Source: Actinomycetes bacterium
Lineage (GTDB): Bacteria; Actinomycetota; Actinomycetes; Actinomycetales; Microbacteriaceae
Direction of reading: 5' to 3'
NCBI GenBank assembly: GCA_023390155.1
Contig: JAEWDJ010000520.1
Span: 1 to 13,010 of the forward strand
Length of the DNA: 13,010 bases
The notes under the pieces were generated by a model. The model was not told where the DNA came from, made no database searches, and worked only from the letters and a program-made list of their open reading frames with translations. The number at the start of each line of letters is the position of its first letter. Position 1 is the stretch's first letter. Below are positions 5,172-12,618 of the stretch, one piece after another. The position numbers and the translations under genes are program-made.

Positions 5172-6617
5172 CTACTCGGCGGCCGGAGCCTCCCGGGCCA
5201 GCTCCACGTCTTCCACCCGCGAGCGCGGCATGGCGATGCCGGCCACGATGGTGAGAGCGGCGACGATCGCGACCGAGACGAAGACCGCGGTCGACGCGAC
5301 CTGGACGGTCCCCGGGTCGTCCGCGCCGCCGGCGCTCGCGGCGATGATGCCGTTCGCGATCGCGCCGAAGACGGCGACGCCGACCGAGCTGCCGATGGAG
5401 CGGGAGAACATGTTGGTCCCGGTGACGACGCCCCGCTCGTTCCACGCGACGCTCGACTGGGCGGCGATGAGGGTCGGGGTGGCGACCAGGCCCATCCCGA
5501 GCCCGACGACGAAGCAGCTGATCGCGACGAACGCGACGCTCGGGTGGGTGGAGGTGGCGGCCAGCGCGATCGCGCCGACGATGGCGATGGAGGTGCCGAG
5601 CACGGCCGTGCTGCGGAAGCCGATGCGCAGGTAGAAGCGGCCCGAGAGGCTTGCGGCGATCGGCCAGCCGAGGGTGAGCGCGGCGACCGCGAGACCGGCG
5701 ACCAGCGGGGAAGCGCCCGTCGTTGACTCCAGGTAGGTCGGCACGTACGAGGTGAGCCCGATCAGGATGGCGCCGATGCCGAGCGAGATCAGGGTGGTGG
5801 TGACGAGCAGACGGCGCGAGAAGACCCACAGCGGCAGGACGGGCTCCGCCGCCCGCCGCTCGACCAGCAGGAACGCGACCAGCAGCAGCCCGCCCAGCAC
5901 GAAGGCGCCGATGCTCCACACCGAGTCCCACGCCCACGCCTGGCCGCCCTCGAGCACGGCGAGGATGAGGAGGCTCATGCCGACCGTCAGCAGGGAGGCG
6001 CCCGCGTAGTCGATGCGGTGCGGGCGGCGCTCCACGTTCTCGTGGAAGTTGCGCGCGAGCATCCACGCGGCGAGGAGGCAGAGCGGGATGTTGACGAAGA
6101 AGATCCAGCGCCACGACACGAACTGCGAGAACACGCCGCCGAGCGTCGGGCCCACGACCGAGGAGATCGCCCAGACGCTCGCGAGGTAGCCCTGCACCTT
6201 CGCGCGCTCGGCGATCGTGTAGATGTCGCCGGCGATGGTGATGGCGATCGGCTGGATGGCGCCGGCGCCGAGGCCCTGCACGACGCGGAACGCGATGAGC
6301 GCGGGCATGCTCCAGGCGACGCCGCAGAGGATCGAGCCGAGCAGGAACAGGCCGATGCCGATGAGCACGAGCGGCTTGCGGCCGACGGTGTCGGCGAGCT
6401 TGGCGTAGACCGGGACCGACACGGCCTGCGCGAGCAGATAGACGGAGAACAGCCAGGGGAACTGCGAGAACCCGCCCAGGTCGGACACGATCGACGGCAC
6501 GGCGGTCGCGAGGATCGTCGAGTCGATCGCGACGAGCCCGGTCGTCAGCATGAGGGCGATGAGGACGGGGCCGCGCTCGGAGCGGAAGCCCACGCTTGCG
6601 CGGGTGGGTTGGTTCAC
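5172..6617 (-). CDS. MFS multidrug efflux transporter, DHA2 (14-TM) type
   Basis: A 481-residue membrane protein from GTG 6617. It carries the drug:H+ antiporter-2 marks: motif D1-like MLTTGLVAIDSTILATAVPS (Asp32 in TM1), motif A YAKLADTVGRKP (71-82), the arginine of RVVQGLGAGAIQP in TM4, motif C GPTLGG (156-161), and the characteristic SWRWIFFVNIP (168-178) of EmrB/LfrA-like exporters. Hydrophobic spans suggest 14 TM helices. It should export amphipathic drugs or metabolites by proton exchange; the substrate is unknown. The start is uncertain: no SD precedes GTG 6617, which sits inside a perfect palindrome, and a GTG at 6593 is an alternative that would remove the first eight residues. It runs in the same direction as lldR but is separated by 102 bases containing the lldR promoter, so a lactate role is not implied. 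Confidence 0.9.
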   Translation of the reverse strand: MNQPTRASVGFRSERGPVLIALMLTTGLVAIDSTILATAVPSIVSDLGGFSQFPWLFSVYLLAQAVSVPVYAKLADTVGRKPLVLIGIGLFLLGSILCGVAWSMPALIAFRVVQGLGAGAIQPIAITIAGDIYTIAERAKVQGYLASVWAISSVVGPTLGGVFSQFVSWRWIFFVNIPLCLLAAWMLARNFHENVERRPHRIDYAGASLLTVGMSLLILAVLEGGQAWAWDSVWSIGAFVLGGLLLVAFLLVERRAAEPVLPLWVFSRRLLVTTTLISLGIGAILIGLTSYVPTYLESTTGASPLVAGLAVAALTLGWPIAASLSGRFYLRIGFRSTAVLGTSIAIVGAIALAATSTHPSVAFVAISCFVVGLGMGLVATPTLIAAQSSVAWNERGVVTGTNMFSRSIGSSVGVAVFGAIANGIIAASAGGADDPGTVQVASTAVFVSVAIVAALTIVAGIAMPRSRVEDVELAREAPAAE

Positions 6618-6627
6618 ACGTGTGAAC
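6612..6627. promoter_or_regulatory. Perfect 16-bp palindrome, probable operator of the DHA2 MFS gene
   Basis: GTTCACAC (6612-6619) is followed directly by its reverse complement GTGTGAAC (6620-6627). It lies in the divergent region between the MFS gene (-) and the ArsR-type gene (+) and covers the predicted MFS start codon. A perfect 16-base palindrome in so short a region is most simply a repressor site, binding a dimer such as a TetR, MarR or ArsR protein. The cognate protein is not known; the divergent ArsR-type regulator is the nearest candidate. Confidence 0.6.
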
Positions 6628-6656
6628 AACGCGAGGAGGCTCGCACCATTCCCGAC

Positions 6657-6685
6657 TTGACGTGAAAGAAGGAGGAGCGCAAACT
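6657..6685 (+). promoter_or_regulatory. Possible promoter of the ArsR-MFS operon (TTGACG, 17 bp, CAAACT)
   Basis: TTGACG at 6657-6662 is a good -35. CAAACT at 6680-6685 is a modest -10 after a 17-base spacer, ending seven bases before the ATG at 6693, which suggests a leaderless or near-leaderless mRNA. The AAGGAGGAG at 6669-6677 lies inside the spacer and is too far (15 bases) from the ATG to be a normal SD. If transcription instead starts further upstream, that purine tract might serve translation. Confidence 0.4.
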
Positions 6686-6686
6686 C

Positions 6687-6702
6687 TGAAACATGTCTTT
6701 CA
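6687..6702. promoter_or_regulatory. Imperfect inverted repeat over the ArsR-type start codon
   Basis: TGAAA (6687-6691) and TTTCA (6698-6702) flank six bases that include the start codon ATG. A further GTGAAAG sits upstream at 6662-6668. If the mRNA starts near 6693, a repressor here would sit on the transcription start, so this is a candidate autoregulatory site for the ArsR-type protein. The five-base arms are short enough to be chance. Confidence 0.3.
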
Positions 6703-7325
6703 GATCGCCCGAACGCCGCACGGTCAGCGACCCGCGCGCCCTGCGCGCCCTGGCCCACCCGCTGCGGCTCGCGCTGCTCGACCACCTCATGGCGTTCGGC
6801 CCGCGCACGGCCAGCGAGTGCGCGGAGGTCGTCGGCTCGACCCCCTCCAACTGCAGCTACCACCTCCGCGCGCTCGCCCGCTTCGGCCTCGTCGAGCCGG
6901 TGGAGGCGGAGGACGGGCGGGAGCGGCCCTGGCAGTCCACCGCGACAGGCCTCGCCTTCGGGCGCACCGACGACCCGGGCTTCCGGCTCGGCGCCGACAC
7001 CGCGGAGCGCCTCCTCGCCGACCGGCAGATCGACGACGAGGCGGCGCTCGCCCACCGGGCGCTCGCGCAGCGCGACGATCAGCCGGAGGAGTGGCGCGAC
7101 GCGAGCATGCTCTCGGGCTACGCCCTCCGCCTCACCCCGGAGGAGCTGCGCGAGCTGGGCGGCAAGCTCGATGCGCTCATCCGCCCCTACATCGGCCTCA
7201 CCCGCGCCGACCCGCCGGAGGGGAGCGACGTCGTGGCGCTCCACCTGAGCGCGTTCCGCCACCCCGACGCCCTGCGGACGGCGACGACCGACGTGGACGC
7301 GGAGATCCCCGAGGACCGGTCGTGA
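6693..7325 (+). CDS. ArsR-type winged-helix transcriptional regulator
   Basis: A 210-residue protein. The N-terminal domain is an ArsR-like winged helix: LRALAHPLRLALLDHLMAFG (17-36), then the recognition region RTASECAEVVGSTPSNCSYH and LRALARFGLVEPVE with the wing to about residue 83. The pattern of HP-R-L-LL, SNCSYHLR and L-GLVE is typical of the subgroup paired with MFS exporters. Residues 85-210 form a helical C-terminal extension absent from minimal ArsR proteins (about 100 aa), perhaps for effector binding or dimerisation. C43 and C54 are present, but there is no CxC metal site, so metal sensing is not supported. An in-frame TGA at 6687-6689 fixes the start at or after 6693. The stop overlaps the MFS start by four bases, so it probably controls that exporter. 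It is also divergent from the DHA2 gene. Confidence 0.88.
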   Translation: MSFRSPERRTVSDPRALRALAHPLRLALLDHLMAFGPRTASECAEVVGSTPSNCSYHLRALARFGLVEPVEAEDGRERPWQSTATGLAFGRTDDPGFRLGADTAERLLADRQIDDEAALAHRALAQRDDQPEEWRDASMLSGYALRLTPEELRELGGKLDALIRPYIGLTRADPPEGSDVVALHLSAFRHPDALRTATTDVDAEIPEDRS

Positions 7326-8596
7326 CCTCCCGCTCCCCGCTCTTCCGCCGCGACTACGCCCTGATCTGGACGGCCGGGCTGGTCTCCGACACCGGCGACT
7401 GGCTGCTGATGATCGCGCTGCCGCTGTTCGCGTTCGCGGCGACCGGCTCGGCGCTCGGCGCCTCCACGGTGTTCCTCGTCGAGCTGGTCCCGATGCTGCT
7501 GCTCGGCACCTTCCTCGGCGTGCTCGTCGACCGTTGGGACCGCCGGCGCACGATCATCGTCACGGCGCTGCTCCAGGCCCTCGCCCTCCTGCCCCTGCTC
7601 GCCGCGTCGGCCGACCGGATGTGGATCGTCTACACGGTCGCCGCCGTGGAGGCCTGCCTGGGCGCCGTCATCAACCCTGCACGGCAGGCGCTCGTCCCGA
7701 GCTTGGTCGAGCCGGACCAGCTCGCCCGCGGCAACGCCCTCATCGCCGTCAGCGACAGCATCGCTCGGCTCGTCGGCTCACCGCTCGGCGGCATCGCGTT
7801 CGCCGCCGGTGGCCTGCCCGGCGTCGTCATCGCCGACGCGGCGACGTTCCTCGCGACCGCGGGCCTGGTCGCCCTCATGCGCCGTCGGCCGTCCGCCGCG
7901 CACGGCGACGAGGAGGCTCCCGTCGACACCGAGCGCCGGCTCCTGCGGGAGTGGGCGGAGGGGCTGGCCCTCATCGCCCGCTCCGGCACCCTCCGCACCC
8001 TCGCCGGGATCACCGCGCTCGGCAGCGTCTCCCAGGGGCTCTTCCTCGTCCTCTTCATCGTCTACGTCACGCAGGACCTCGGCGCGGGGGATGCGGGGGT
8101 CGGCCTCCTGCGCGGCGTCCAGGCCATCGGGGGAGTGCTCGGCGGGCTCCTCTCCGGGATGCTCGTGCGCCGGCTGAGCCCCCGCGCGCTGGTCGGCGCC
8201 GGCTACCTCGTCTTCGGCGTGCTCTCCCTGCTCACCTGGAACCTGGCCCCCGTCACCACCGCCCTCGGGCTCTACGCGGGCCTCTTCATCGCCATGGGCA
8301 TCCCGGCCGTCGCGACGGCGACCGGCGAGATCACCCTGGTGCAGACCGGGACCCCGCCGCATGCGCTCGGCCGCGTCATCGCCGCCCTGACCACCGTGTC
8401 CGGCGCGGCCCAGGGGGTCGGCCTCCTCGCCGGCGGGCTGCTCGCCGAGCGGTTCGACGTCGTCGCGATCCTGGACGGGCAGGCGGCGCTGTACCTGCTG
8501 TGCGGGGTCATCGCGATGGTGTTCCTGCGCCCGCCCGCACCCGTTTTGCCGCGAAACCCGCCCGGATTGCCCGGCGTTTCGGAGATTCGCACGTAG
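7322..8596 (+). CDS. MFS transporter, 12-TM (EntS/MFS_3-like exporter)
   Basis: A 424-residue protein from GTG 7322, overlapping the ArsR-type stop (GTGA). The N-terminus FRRDYALIWTAGLVSDTGDW is typical of the MFS_3 group (enterobactin exporter EntS and related macrolide/tetracycline efflux proteins). Motif A is GVLVDRWDRRR (66-76) in the TM2-TM3 loop. Then come the signature PARQALVPSLVEPDQLARGN and IARLVGSPLGG. A charged central loop (RRRPSAAHGDEEAP, then ERRLLREW) divides two six-TM halves. The C-terminal tail is Pro/Arg rich. The substrate cannot be told; siderophores, antibiotics or other small molecules are typical of the group. Coupling to the regulator implies inducible expression. 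It differs from the DHA2 transporter across the divergent region in family and topology, so the two are not duplicates. Confidence 0.9.
   Translation: MTSRSPLFRRDYALIWTAGLVSDTGDWLLMIALPLFAFAATGSALGASTVFLVELVPMLLLGTFLGVLVDRWDRRRTIIVTALLQALALLPLLAASADRMWIVYTVAAVEACLGAVINPARQALVPSLVEPDQLARGNALIAVSDSIARLVGSPLGGIAFAAGGLPGVVIADAATFLATAGLVALMRRRPSAAHGDEEAPVDTERRLLREWAEGLALIARSGTLRTLAGITALGSVSQGLFLVLFIVYVTQDLGAGDAGVGLLRGVQAIGGVLGGLLSGMLVRRLSPRALVGAGYLVFGVLSLLTWNLAPVTTALGLYAGLFIAMGIPAVATATGEITLVQTGTPPHALGRVIAALTTVSGAAQGVGLLAGGLLAERFDVVAILDGQAALYLLCGVIAMVFLRPPAPVLPRNPPGLPGVSEIRT
8552..8581. other. Inverted repeat at the end of the MFS gene
   Basis: CGAAAC (8552-8557) and GTTTCG (8576-8581) form six-base arms that extend by three pairs past a one-base bulge, closing an 11-base loop. 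It lies in the last codons of the MFS gene just before the helicase-like gene. It could be a weak terminator or a regulatory site; neither is shown. Confidence 0.25.
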
Positions 8597-8599
8597 GGT
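8594..8599 (+). promoter_or_regulatory. Putative -10 element (TAGGGT) of the helicase-like gene
   Basis: TAGGGT fits TAnnnT and ends six bases before GTG 8606, the leaderless spacing seen elsewhere in this window. It starts in the stop codon of the MFS gene. No clear -35 is seen. Its AGGG could alternatively act as a poor SD if the gene is transcribed from upstream. Confidence 0.35.
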
Positions 8600-8605
8600 G
8601 TCCGT

Positions 8606-11600
8606 GTGTGGCGACTGGATAGGAAGAACGAGGAGGACCTCGCCGGGTCCGACCTCGCGAGCGACGACGCCCTGCATCCTGCCGTGAACTCGACCGCTCC
8701 GCACCAGCTGAGCCTCGGGGATCCGTCGCTCGTCGCCGGCAACATCGCCGACCCCGTGCGGGAGAAGTGGCGGCAGGAGATCGCCTCGATCGGCGGCGTC
8801 TCGCCGCTGCTCCACTTCGAGGACAGCCCCCGTGCGCGCATCGAGCTGAGCACGACGCACCCGGGCGGCCTGCCGCAGTTCATCACCGGCAAGAGCACCC
8901 TGCTGTCGAGCCTCATCCGCGACGAGCTGGCCCTGCGCACCGCGCGGGCGGCCGCGGGCGCCATCACGACCAAGGGGATCGAGCTGCGCTCGGTGCGCGG
9001 CATCGAGTCGGTCCACCTCGCGATCGGGCTCGCGCAGTGGCGGCACGGCGGGGACGAGTTCACCGCGCCGATCCTTCTGCGCCCGCTCGCGATCCGCCGC
9101 TACGGCCGCGACTTCGAGCTGAAGCTGAAGGGCCAGCCGTTCCTCAACCCGGAGCTCTCCCGCGCGCTGGCGGAGCAGTTCCAGATCACGCTCGATGCGG
9201 ACGCGTTCGTCGCGCTCGCGCTGAACAACGGCGTCTTCAAGCCGCAGCCGGTGATCGACCGCCTGCGCGGCCTCACCTCCCACCTGCCCTGGTTCAACGT
9301 GCAGCCCCGGCTCGTCGTGTCGTCGTTCGCGGACGTGGCGCCGGCCCTGCGCGCCGAGGCGGAGGACCTGGACACGACCCTCCTGAACGCCCTCGCCGGC
9401 AATCCGTCGGCGCGCACGACCATCGAGAGCGCCTTCAACCCGGTCGAGCAGATCCGGCAGGACGAGCGCCCGCCCGCCACCGACACGTTGCTGCTCGACG
9501 CCGACGAGGAGCAGGAGACCGTGGTCGCGCAGATCGCGGCCGGCAACTCCCTGGTCGTCAAGACCCTCCCGGGCACCGGCGGCACGCAGACCGTCGTGAA
9601 CGCGATCGGCGCGCTCGTCGCCCAGCACAAGCGCGTGCTGGTCGTGACCCCGCGTCGCTCGAGCCTCGAGGACATCGCGCAGCGGCTGGAGACGGTCGGC
9701 CTCCCGGGCCTCGCCGTCACGCCGCGCACCCTGCGCCGCGACCTGATCCAGTCGATCGGCCGCAACGAGAAGGCCACCCAGCCGCGCGTCACCGACGTGG
9801 ACGAGGCGCTCGTGCGCCTCCGCAAGGTGCTGCTCGACTACCGCGCGGCCCTCGGCCGCCGCGACCCGGTGCTGAAGGTCTCGGTGCTGGATGCGCTCCG
9901 CGAGCTCTCCCGCCTGTCGCTGCTCCCGTCGCCGCCGTCGACGACCGCGCGCCTCGGCCGCAGCTCCATCGAGGCGCTGGCGAAGGATCGCGCGTCCGCG
10001 TCCGACGCGCTCATCCGCGCCGCCCGGCTCGGCGAGTTCCGCTACGGCCCGAACGACTCGCCCTGGTACGGTGCCTCCTTCACCACCACCGAGGAGGGTC
10101 GCGCCGCGCACGACCTCGCCAAGAAGCTCAATCGCGCCGAGCTGCCCCGTCTGATCGAGCGCGCGCGGGCGCTCATCGGCCAGACGCGGATGCGCCCGTT
10201 CGAATCGATCGCCGAGCTCGGCGTCTACCTGCGGCTCCTGCTCGACATCCGCGAGACGCTCGACCGCTTCACCCCGGCCGTCTTCGACCGCTCGCTCGCC
10301 GAGCTGATCGCCGCCACAGCCTCCCGCCGCGAGTCGGCAACCATGACGGGCGCCAACCGCCGCCGGCTGCGCAAGCTCGCCCTCGAGTACGTGCGACCCG
10401 GAGTGCACGTCACCGATCTCAACGAGAGCCTGCGGCGCATCCAGCAGCAGCGCATCCTCTGGAACCGCTTCGCCGTCGCTGGCGTCGTCCCCGAGGTGCC
10501 GGTCGGCATCGCCGACGTGCAGGTCGCCTACCAGCGCGTGGCCGAAGACCTCGCGCGCCTCGACATCCCGCTGCGCCGCACGGGCACCCCGCAGTCGCTC
10601 GCCGCCCTGCCGATCGAGGTGCTGACCCGCCAGATCGCCGGTCTCGCCGCCGAGTCGGAGGTGCTGGCCAACCTGCAGGAGCGCACCGCGCTGCTCGGGC
10701 AGCTGCGCGACCTCGACCTCGACCCGCTCATCCAGGACCTCTCGGTGCGGCACGTCCCGGAGTCGCAGGTCAGCGCCGAGCTGGAGCTCGCCTGGTGGCA
10801 GTCGGTGCTGGAGTCGCTGCTCGGCGCCGACCGCGCTCTCCTGAACGCCAACACCGGCGTGCTCGACCGCCTCGAGGCCGACTTCCGCCTGGTGGACGAG
10901 GCGCACGCCTCCGCGACGGGCAAGCAGCTGGCGTGGCTGCTGGCCGAGACCTGGAAGATCGGCATCGTCGACTGGCCGGAGGAGGCGGGAGCGCTCAAGA
11001 AGCTGCTCAAGTCGGGCCACCCGACGGCTGCCGCCCTCGAGGCCGCGGCTCCGCACCTCTCGCGCCCGCTGGCGCCCGTGTGGCTGGTCTCGCCGTACGA
11101 GGTCCCCCAGCTCGGTCCGGACCTCGCGTTCGACGCCGTCGTGCTCGTGGACGCGGGCGCGTCGACGCTGGCCGAGAACATCCCGGTCCTCCGCCGGGCG
11201 AAGCAGCTGGTCGCGTTCGGCGACCCGGTGACACAGACCCCCTCCCGCTTCGACATCGGCGTGCACGAGTACGGCACCTCGTTCGAGGGCGCGGTGGAGG
11301 ACGTGGACGCGATGCACGCGGACTCGGCCCTCGCCCGCCTCTCCGAGCTCCTGCCGGTGTACACGCTGAAGCGCAGCTACCGCGCGGGCGGCGAAGACCT
11401 CGCCGAGCTCGTCAACCGCCGGTTCTACGGCGGGATGATCGACTCGCTCCCGTGGGCCGGAACCTACCTCGGCCACGGCAGCCTCGCGCTGCACTACGTG
11501 ACCGGCGGCCAGGGGATGCCCGACAGCGACACCGGCGCGGTCGAGAGCACCGACGCCGAGGTCGCGAAGGTCGTGGAGCTGGTGCTCCAGCACGCGATCG

Positions 11601-12367
11601 AGCGCCCGCGCGAGTCCCTCATGGTCATCTCGGCGAGCGACCGCCACGCGGTCCGCGTCAACCAGGCCGTCCTCGCGGCCTTCGCCAAGCGCACCGACCT
11701 CGCCGACTTCATCCTCGGCGACCGGGCCGAGCCCTTCACCGTCGTCACCCTCGACCAGTCCGTCGGCCAGAGCCGCGACCGCGTCATCTTCTCCATCGGC
11801 TACGGGCGCACCCCGCACGGCCGCCTCCTGTCGAACTTCGGCGCCCTCGCCGAGCCCGGCGGCGACCGTCTGCTCGCCATCGGCATGACCCGTGCGCGCC
11901 GCGGCATGGACATCGTCTCGTGCTTCAAGCCGGAGGACATCGACGAGACCCGGATGCGCCACGGCATCGCCGCGCTCGCCCAGGTGCTGGGGGAGGCCGA
12001 CGAGCTCCAGGCCGCCGCTCCCGAGCACCTGAGCCCCGACTCCGACCCGATGATCGTCGACCTCGCCAAGCGCCTCGCCCGCCGCGGCCTGGACGTGCAC
12101 CTCGGCTACCGCGGCAAGCTCACCCTCATCGCCTCCCACGAGGGCCGCGCCGTCGCCGTCGAGACCGATGACGACGTCAACACCGGCAGCCTGCGCGAGT
12201 CCCTGCGCCTCCGCCCCGACGTGCTCCGCCGCCTCGGCTGGCACTACCTCCGCGTCCACAGCTTCGAGCTCTTCGCCGACCCGGATGCGGTGGCCGCCCG
12301 CATCGCCCGCCTCATCGGCGCGGGCGAGCCGGGCACGGAGACGGCGCCCATCACGATTCCGGCGTAG
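8606..12367 (+). CDS. DUF4011/SF1-helicase-like protein with degenerate ATPase and nuclease motifs
   Basis: A 1253-residue protein, no signal peptide or TM. Residues 45-190 match the DUF4011 N-terminal region (KWRQEIASIGGVSPLLHFED; SVHLAIGLAQWRHGGDEFTA; ILLRPLAIRRYGRDFELKLK; LNPELSRALAEQF). A Q-motif-like EEQ (Q303) and KTLPGTGGTQTVVNAIG (319-335) mark motif I, but the Walker A lysine position is Gly326. Motif Ia RVLVVTPRRSSLEDIAQRLE (343-362) is clear. A long helical insertion follows. Motif II reads FDAVVLVDAGAS (843-854), without the Asp-Glu pair; motif III is GDPVTQTPS (872-880) instead of GDPKQLPP. LKRSYR (921-926) keeps the motif IV arginine. Motif V is VGQSRDRVIFS (1053-1063) where relatives have QGDERDV; TRAR (1095-1098) of motif VI remains. 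The C-terminus (1165-1245) resembles the Vsr-like nuclease domain of this family: VETDD (E1186) remains but the usual first Asp is replaced (GKLTLIA). The frame is intact and the codon use normal. ATP hydrolysis is doubtful; function unknown. Confidence 0.85.
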   Translation: MWRLDRKNEEDLAGSDLASDDALHPAVNSTAPHQLSLGDPSLVAGNIADPVREKWRQEIASIGGVSPLLHFEDSPRARIELSTTHPGGLPQFITGKSTLLSSLIRDELALRTARAAAGAITTKGIELRSVRGIESVHLAIGLAQWRHGGDEFTAPILLRPLAIRRYGRDFELKLKGQPFLNPELSRALAEQFQITLDADAFVALALNNGVFKPQPVIDRLRGLTSHLPWFNVQPRLVVSSFADVAPALRAEAEDLDTTLLNALAGNPSARTTIESAFNPVEQIRQDERPPATDTLLLDADEEQETVVAQIAAGNSLVVKTLPGTGGTQTVVNAIGALVAQHKRVLVVTPRRSSLEDIAQRLETVGLPGLAVTPRTLRRDLIQSIGRNEKATQPRVTDVDEALVRLRKVLLDYRAALGRRDPVLKVSVLDALRELSRLSLLPSPPSTTARLGRSSIEALAKDRASASDALIRAARLGEFRYGPNDSPWYGASFTTTEEGRAAHDLAKKLNRAELPRLIERARALIGQTRMRPFESIAELGVYLRLLLDIRETLDRFTPAVFDRSLAELIAATASRRESATMTGANRRRLRKLALEYVRPGVHVTDLNESLRRIQQQRILWNRFAVAGVVPEVPVGIADVQVAYQRVAEDLARLDIPLRRTGTPQSLAALPIEVLTRQIAGLAAESEVLANLQERTALLGQLRDLDLDPLIQDLSVRHVPESQVSAELELAWWQSVLESLLGADRALLNANTGVLDRLEADFRLVDEAHASATGKQLAWLLAETWKIGIVDWPEEAGALKKLLKSGHPTAAALEAAAPHLSRPLAPVWLVSPYEVPQLGPDLAFDAVVLVDAGASTLAENIPVLRRAKQLVAFGDPVTQTPSRFDIGVHEYGTSFEGAVEDVDAMHADSALARLSELLPVYTLKRSYRAGGEDLAELVNRRFYGGMIDSLPWAGTYLGHGSLALHYVTGGQGMPDSDTGAVESTDAEVAKVVELVLQHAIERPRESLMVISASDRHAVRVNQAVLAAFAKRTDLADFILGDRAEPFTVVTLDQSVGQSRDRVIFSIGYGRTPHGRLLSNFGALAEPGGDRLLAIGMTRARRGMDIVSCFKPEDIDETRMRHGIAALAQVLGEADELQAAAPEHLSPDSDPMIVDLAKRLARRGLDVHLGYRGKLTLIASHEGRAVAVETDDDVNTGSLRESLRLRPDVLRRLGWHYLRVHSFELFADPDAVAARIARLIGAGEPGTETAPITIPA

Positions 12368-12375
12368 CCCTGCTC

Positions 12376-12390
12376 CTACCCTGGTAGCAT
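12376..12390 (+). promoter_or_regulatory. Toxin-antitoxin promoter/operator: palindrome overlapping a leaderless -10
   Basis: CTACC-CT-GGTAG (12376-12387) is an inverted repeat that overlaps TAGCAT (12385-12390), a TAnnnT -10 ending six bases before the ATG at 12397. No SD precedes that ATG. A third GGTA occurs at 12394-12397, running into the ATG. Ribbon-helix-helix antitoxins normally bind short palindromes in their own promoter, so this is the likely autoregulatory site. The region between the helicase-like stop and the antitoxin is only 29 bases, so the whole control region is here. Confidence 0.55.
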
Positions 12391-12396
12391 CGCGGT

Positions 12397-12618
12397 ATGA
12401 CCAAGCTGAGTGTGAGCCTGTCGGACGAGGACGTCGCGTACCTCGACGGCATCGCCTCCGACCTCGCGGGCAACCGATCGGCCGCCATCCACACGCTGAT
12501 CCGGCTCAAGCGGGAGTTCGACGCACAGGACGCCTACGCGCAGGCGTTCGACGAGTGGGAGGGCTCCGGAGAGCAGAGGCTGTGGGACCAGACCGCCGGG
12601 GACGGCTTGGAGAAGTGA
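12397..12618 (+). CDS. MazE-like ribbon-helix-helix antitoxin
   Basis: A 73-residue protein. An N-terminal strand TKLSVSLSDEDVAYLDGIA and a helix NRSAAIHTLIRLKREFD form a ribbon-helix-helix DNA-binding fold (residues 1-42), which dimerises to contact DNA through the strand. The remainder, AYAQAFDEWEGSGEQRLWDQ and TAGDGLEK, is the flexible acidic tail typical of actinobacterial MazE antitoxins (EW..SG...LWD.TAGDGL) and should wrap the toxin. The pairing with a MazF toxin directly downstream with a GTGA overlap is decisive. The ATG at 12397 is preceded by a leaderless -10 and a palindrome. It neutralises the toxin and represses the operon; like its relatives it is probably degraded by protease under stress. 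Confidence 0.9.
   Translation: MTKLSVSLSDEDVAYLDGIASDLAGNRSAAIHTLIRLKREFDAQDAYAQAFDEWEGSGEQRLWDQTAGDGLEK

Noticed and set aside
4306..6114. In-frame extension upstream of lldD that would make a 1023-residue protein.
   Set aside because: The extra part is Arg/Pro/His-rich out-of-frame reading through lldR and the MFS gene. LldD2-like proteins begin at the position of ATG 4305.
5172..6617. The DHA2 MFS protein as the lactate permease of the lldR-lldD unit.
   Set aside because: Its motifs are those of drug:H+ antiporters, not LctP/LldP or monocarboxylate carriers, and a separate operator-controlled promoter lies between it and lldR.
8888..8899. GKST (residues 95-98) near the N-terminus of the helicase-like protein as a relocated Walker A.
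   Set aside because: The residue five positions before GK is Pro rather than Gly/Ala and the context (LPQFITGKSTLL) lies in the DUF4011-type region, not in a P-loop fold. It is probably a chance match.
7778..12259. Very long open frame on the minus strand opposite the helicase-like gene, and similar long frames elsewhere.
   Set aside because: The translation is a low-complexity mix rich in Arg, Ala, Gly, Glu and Val with no family motifs, as expected antisense to GC-rich coding DNA. The plus-strand protein has clear domain motifs.
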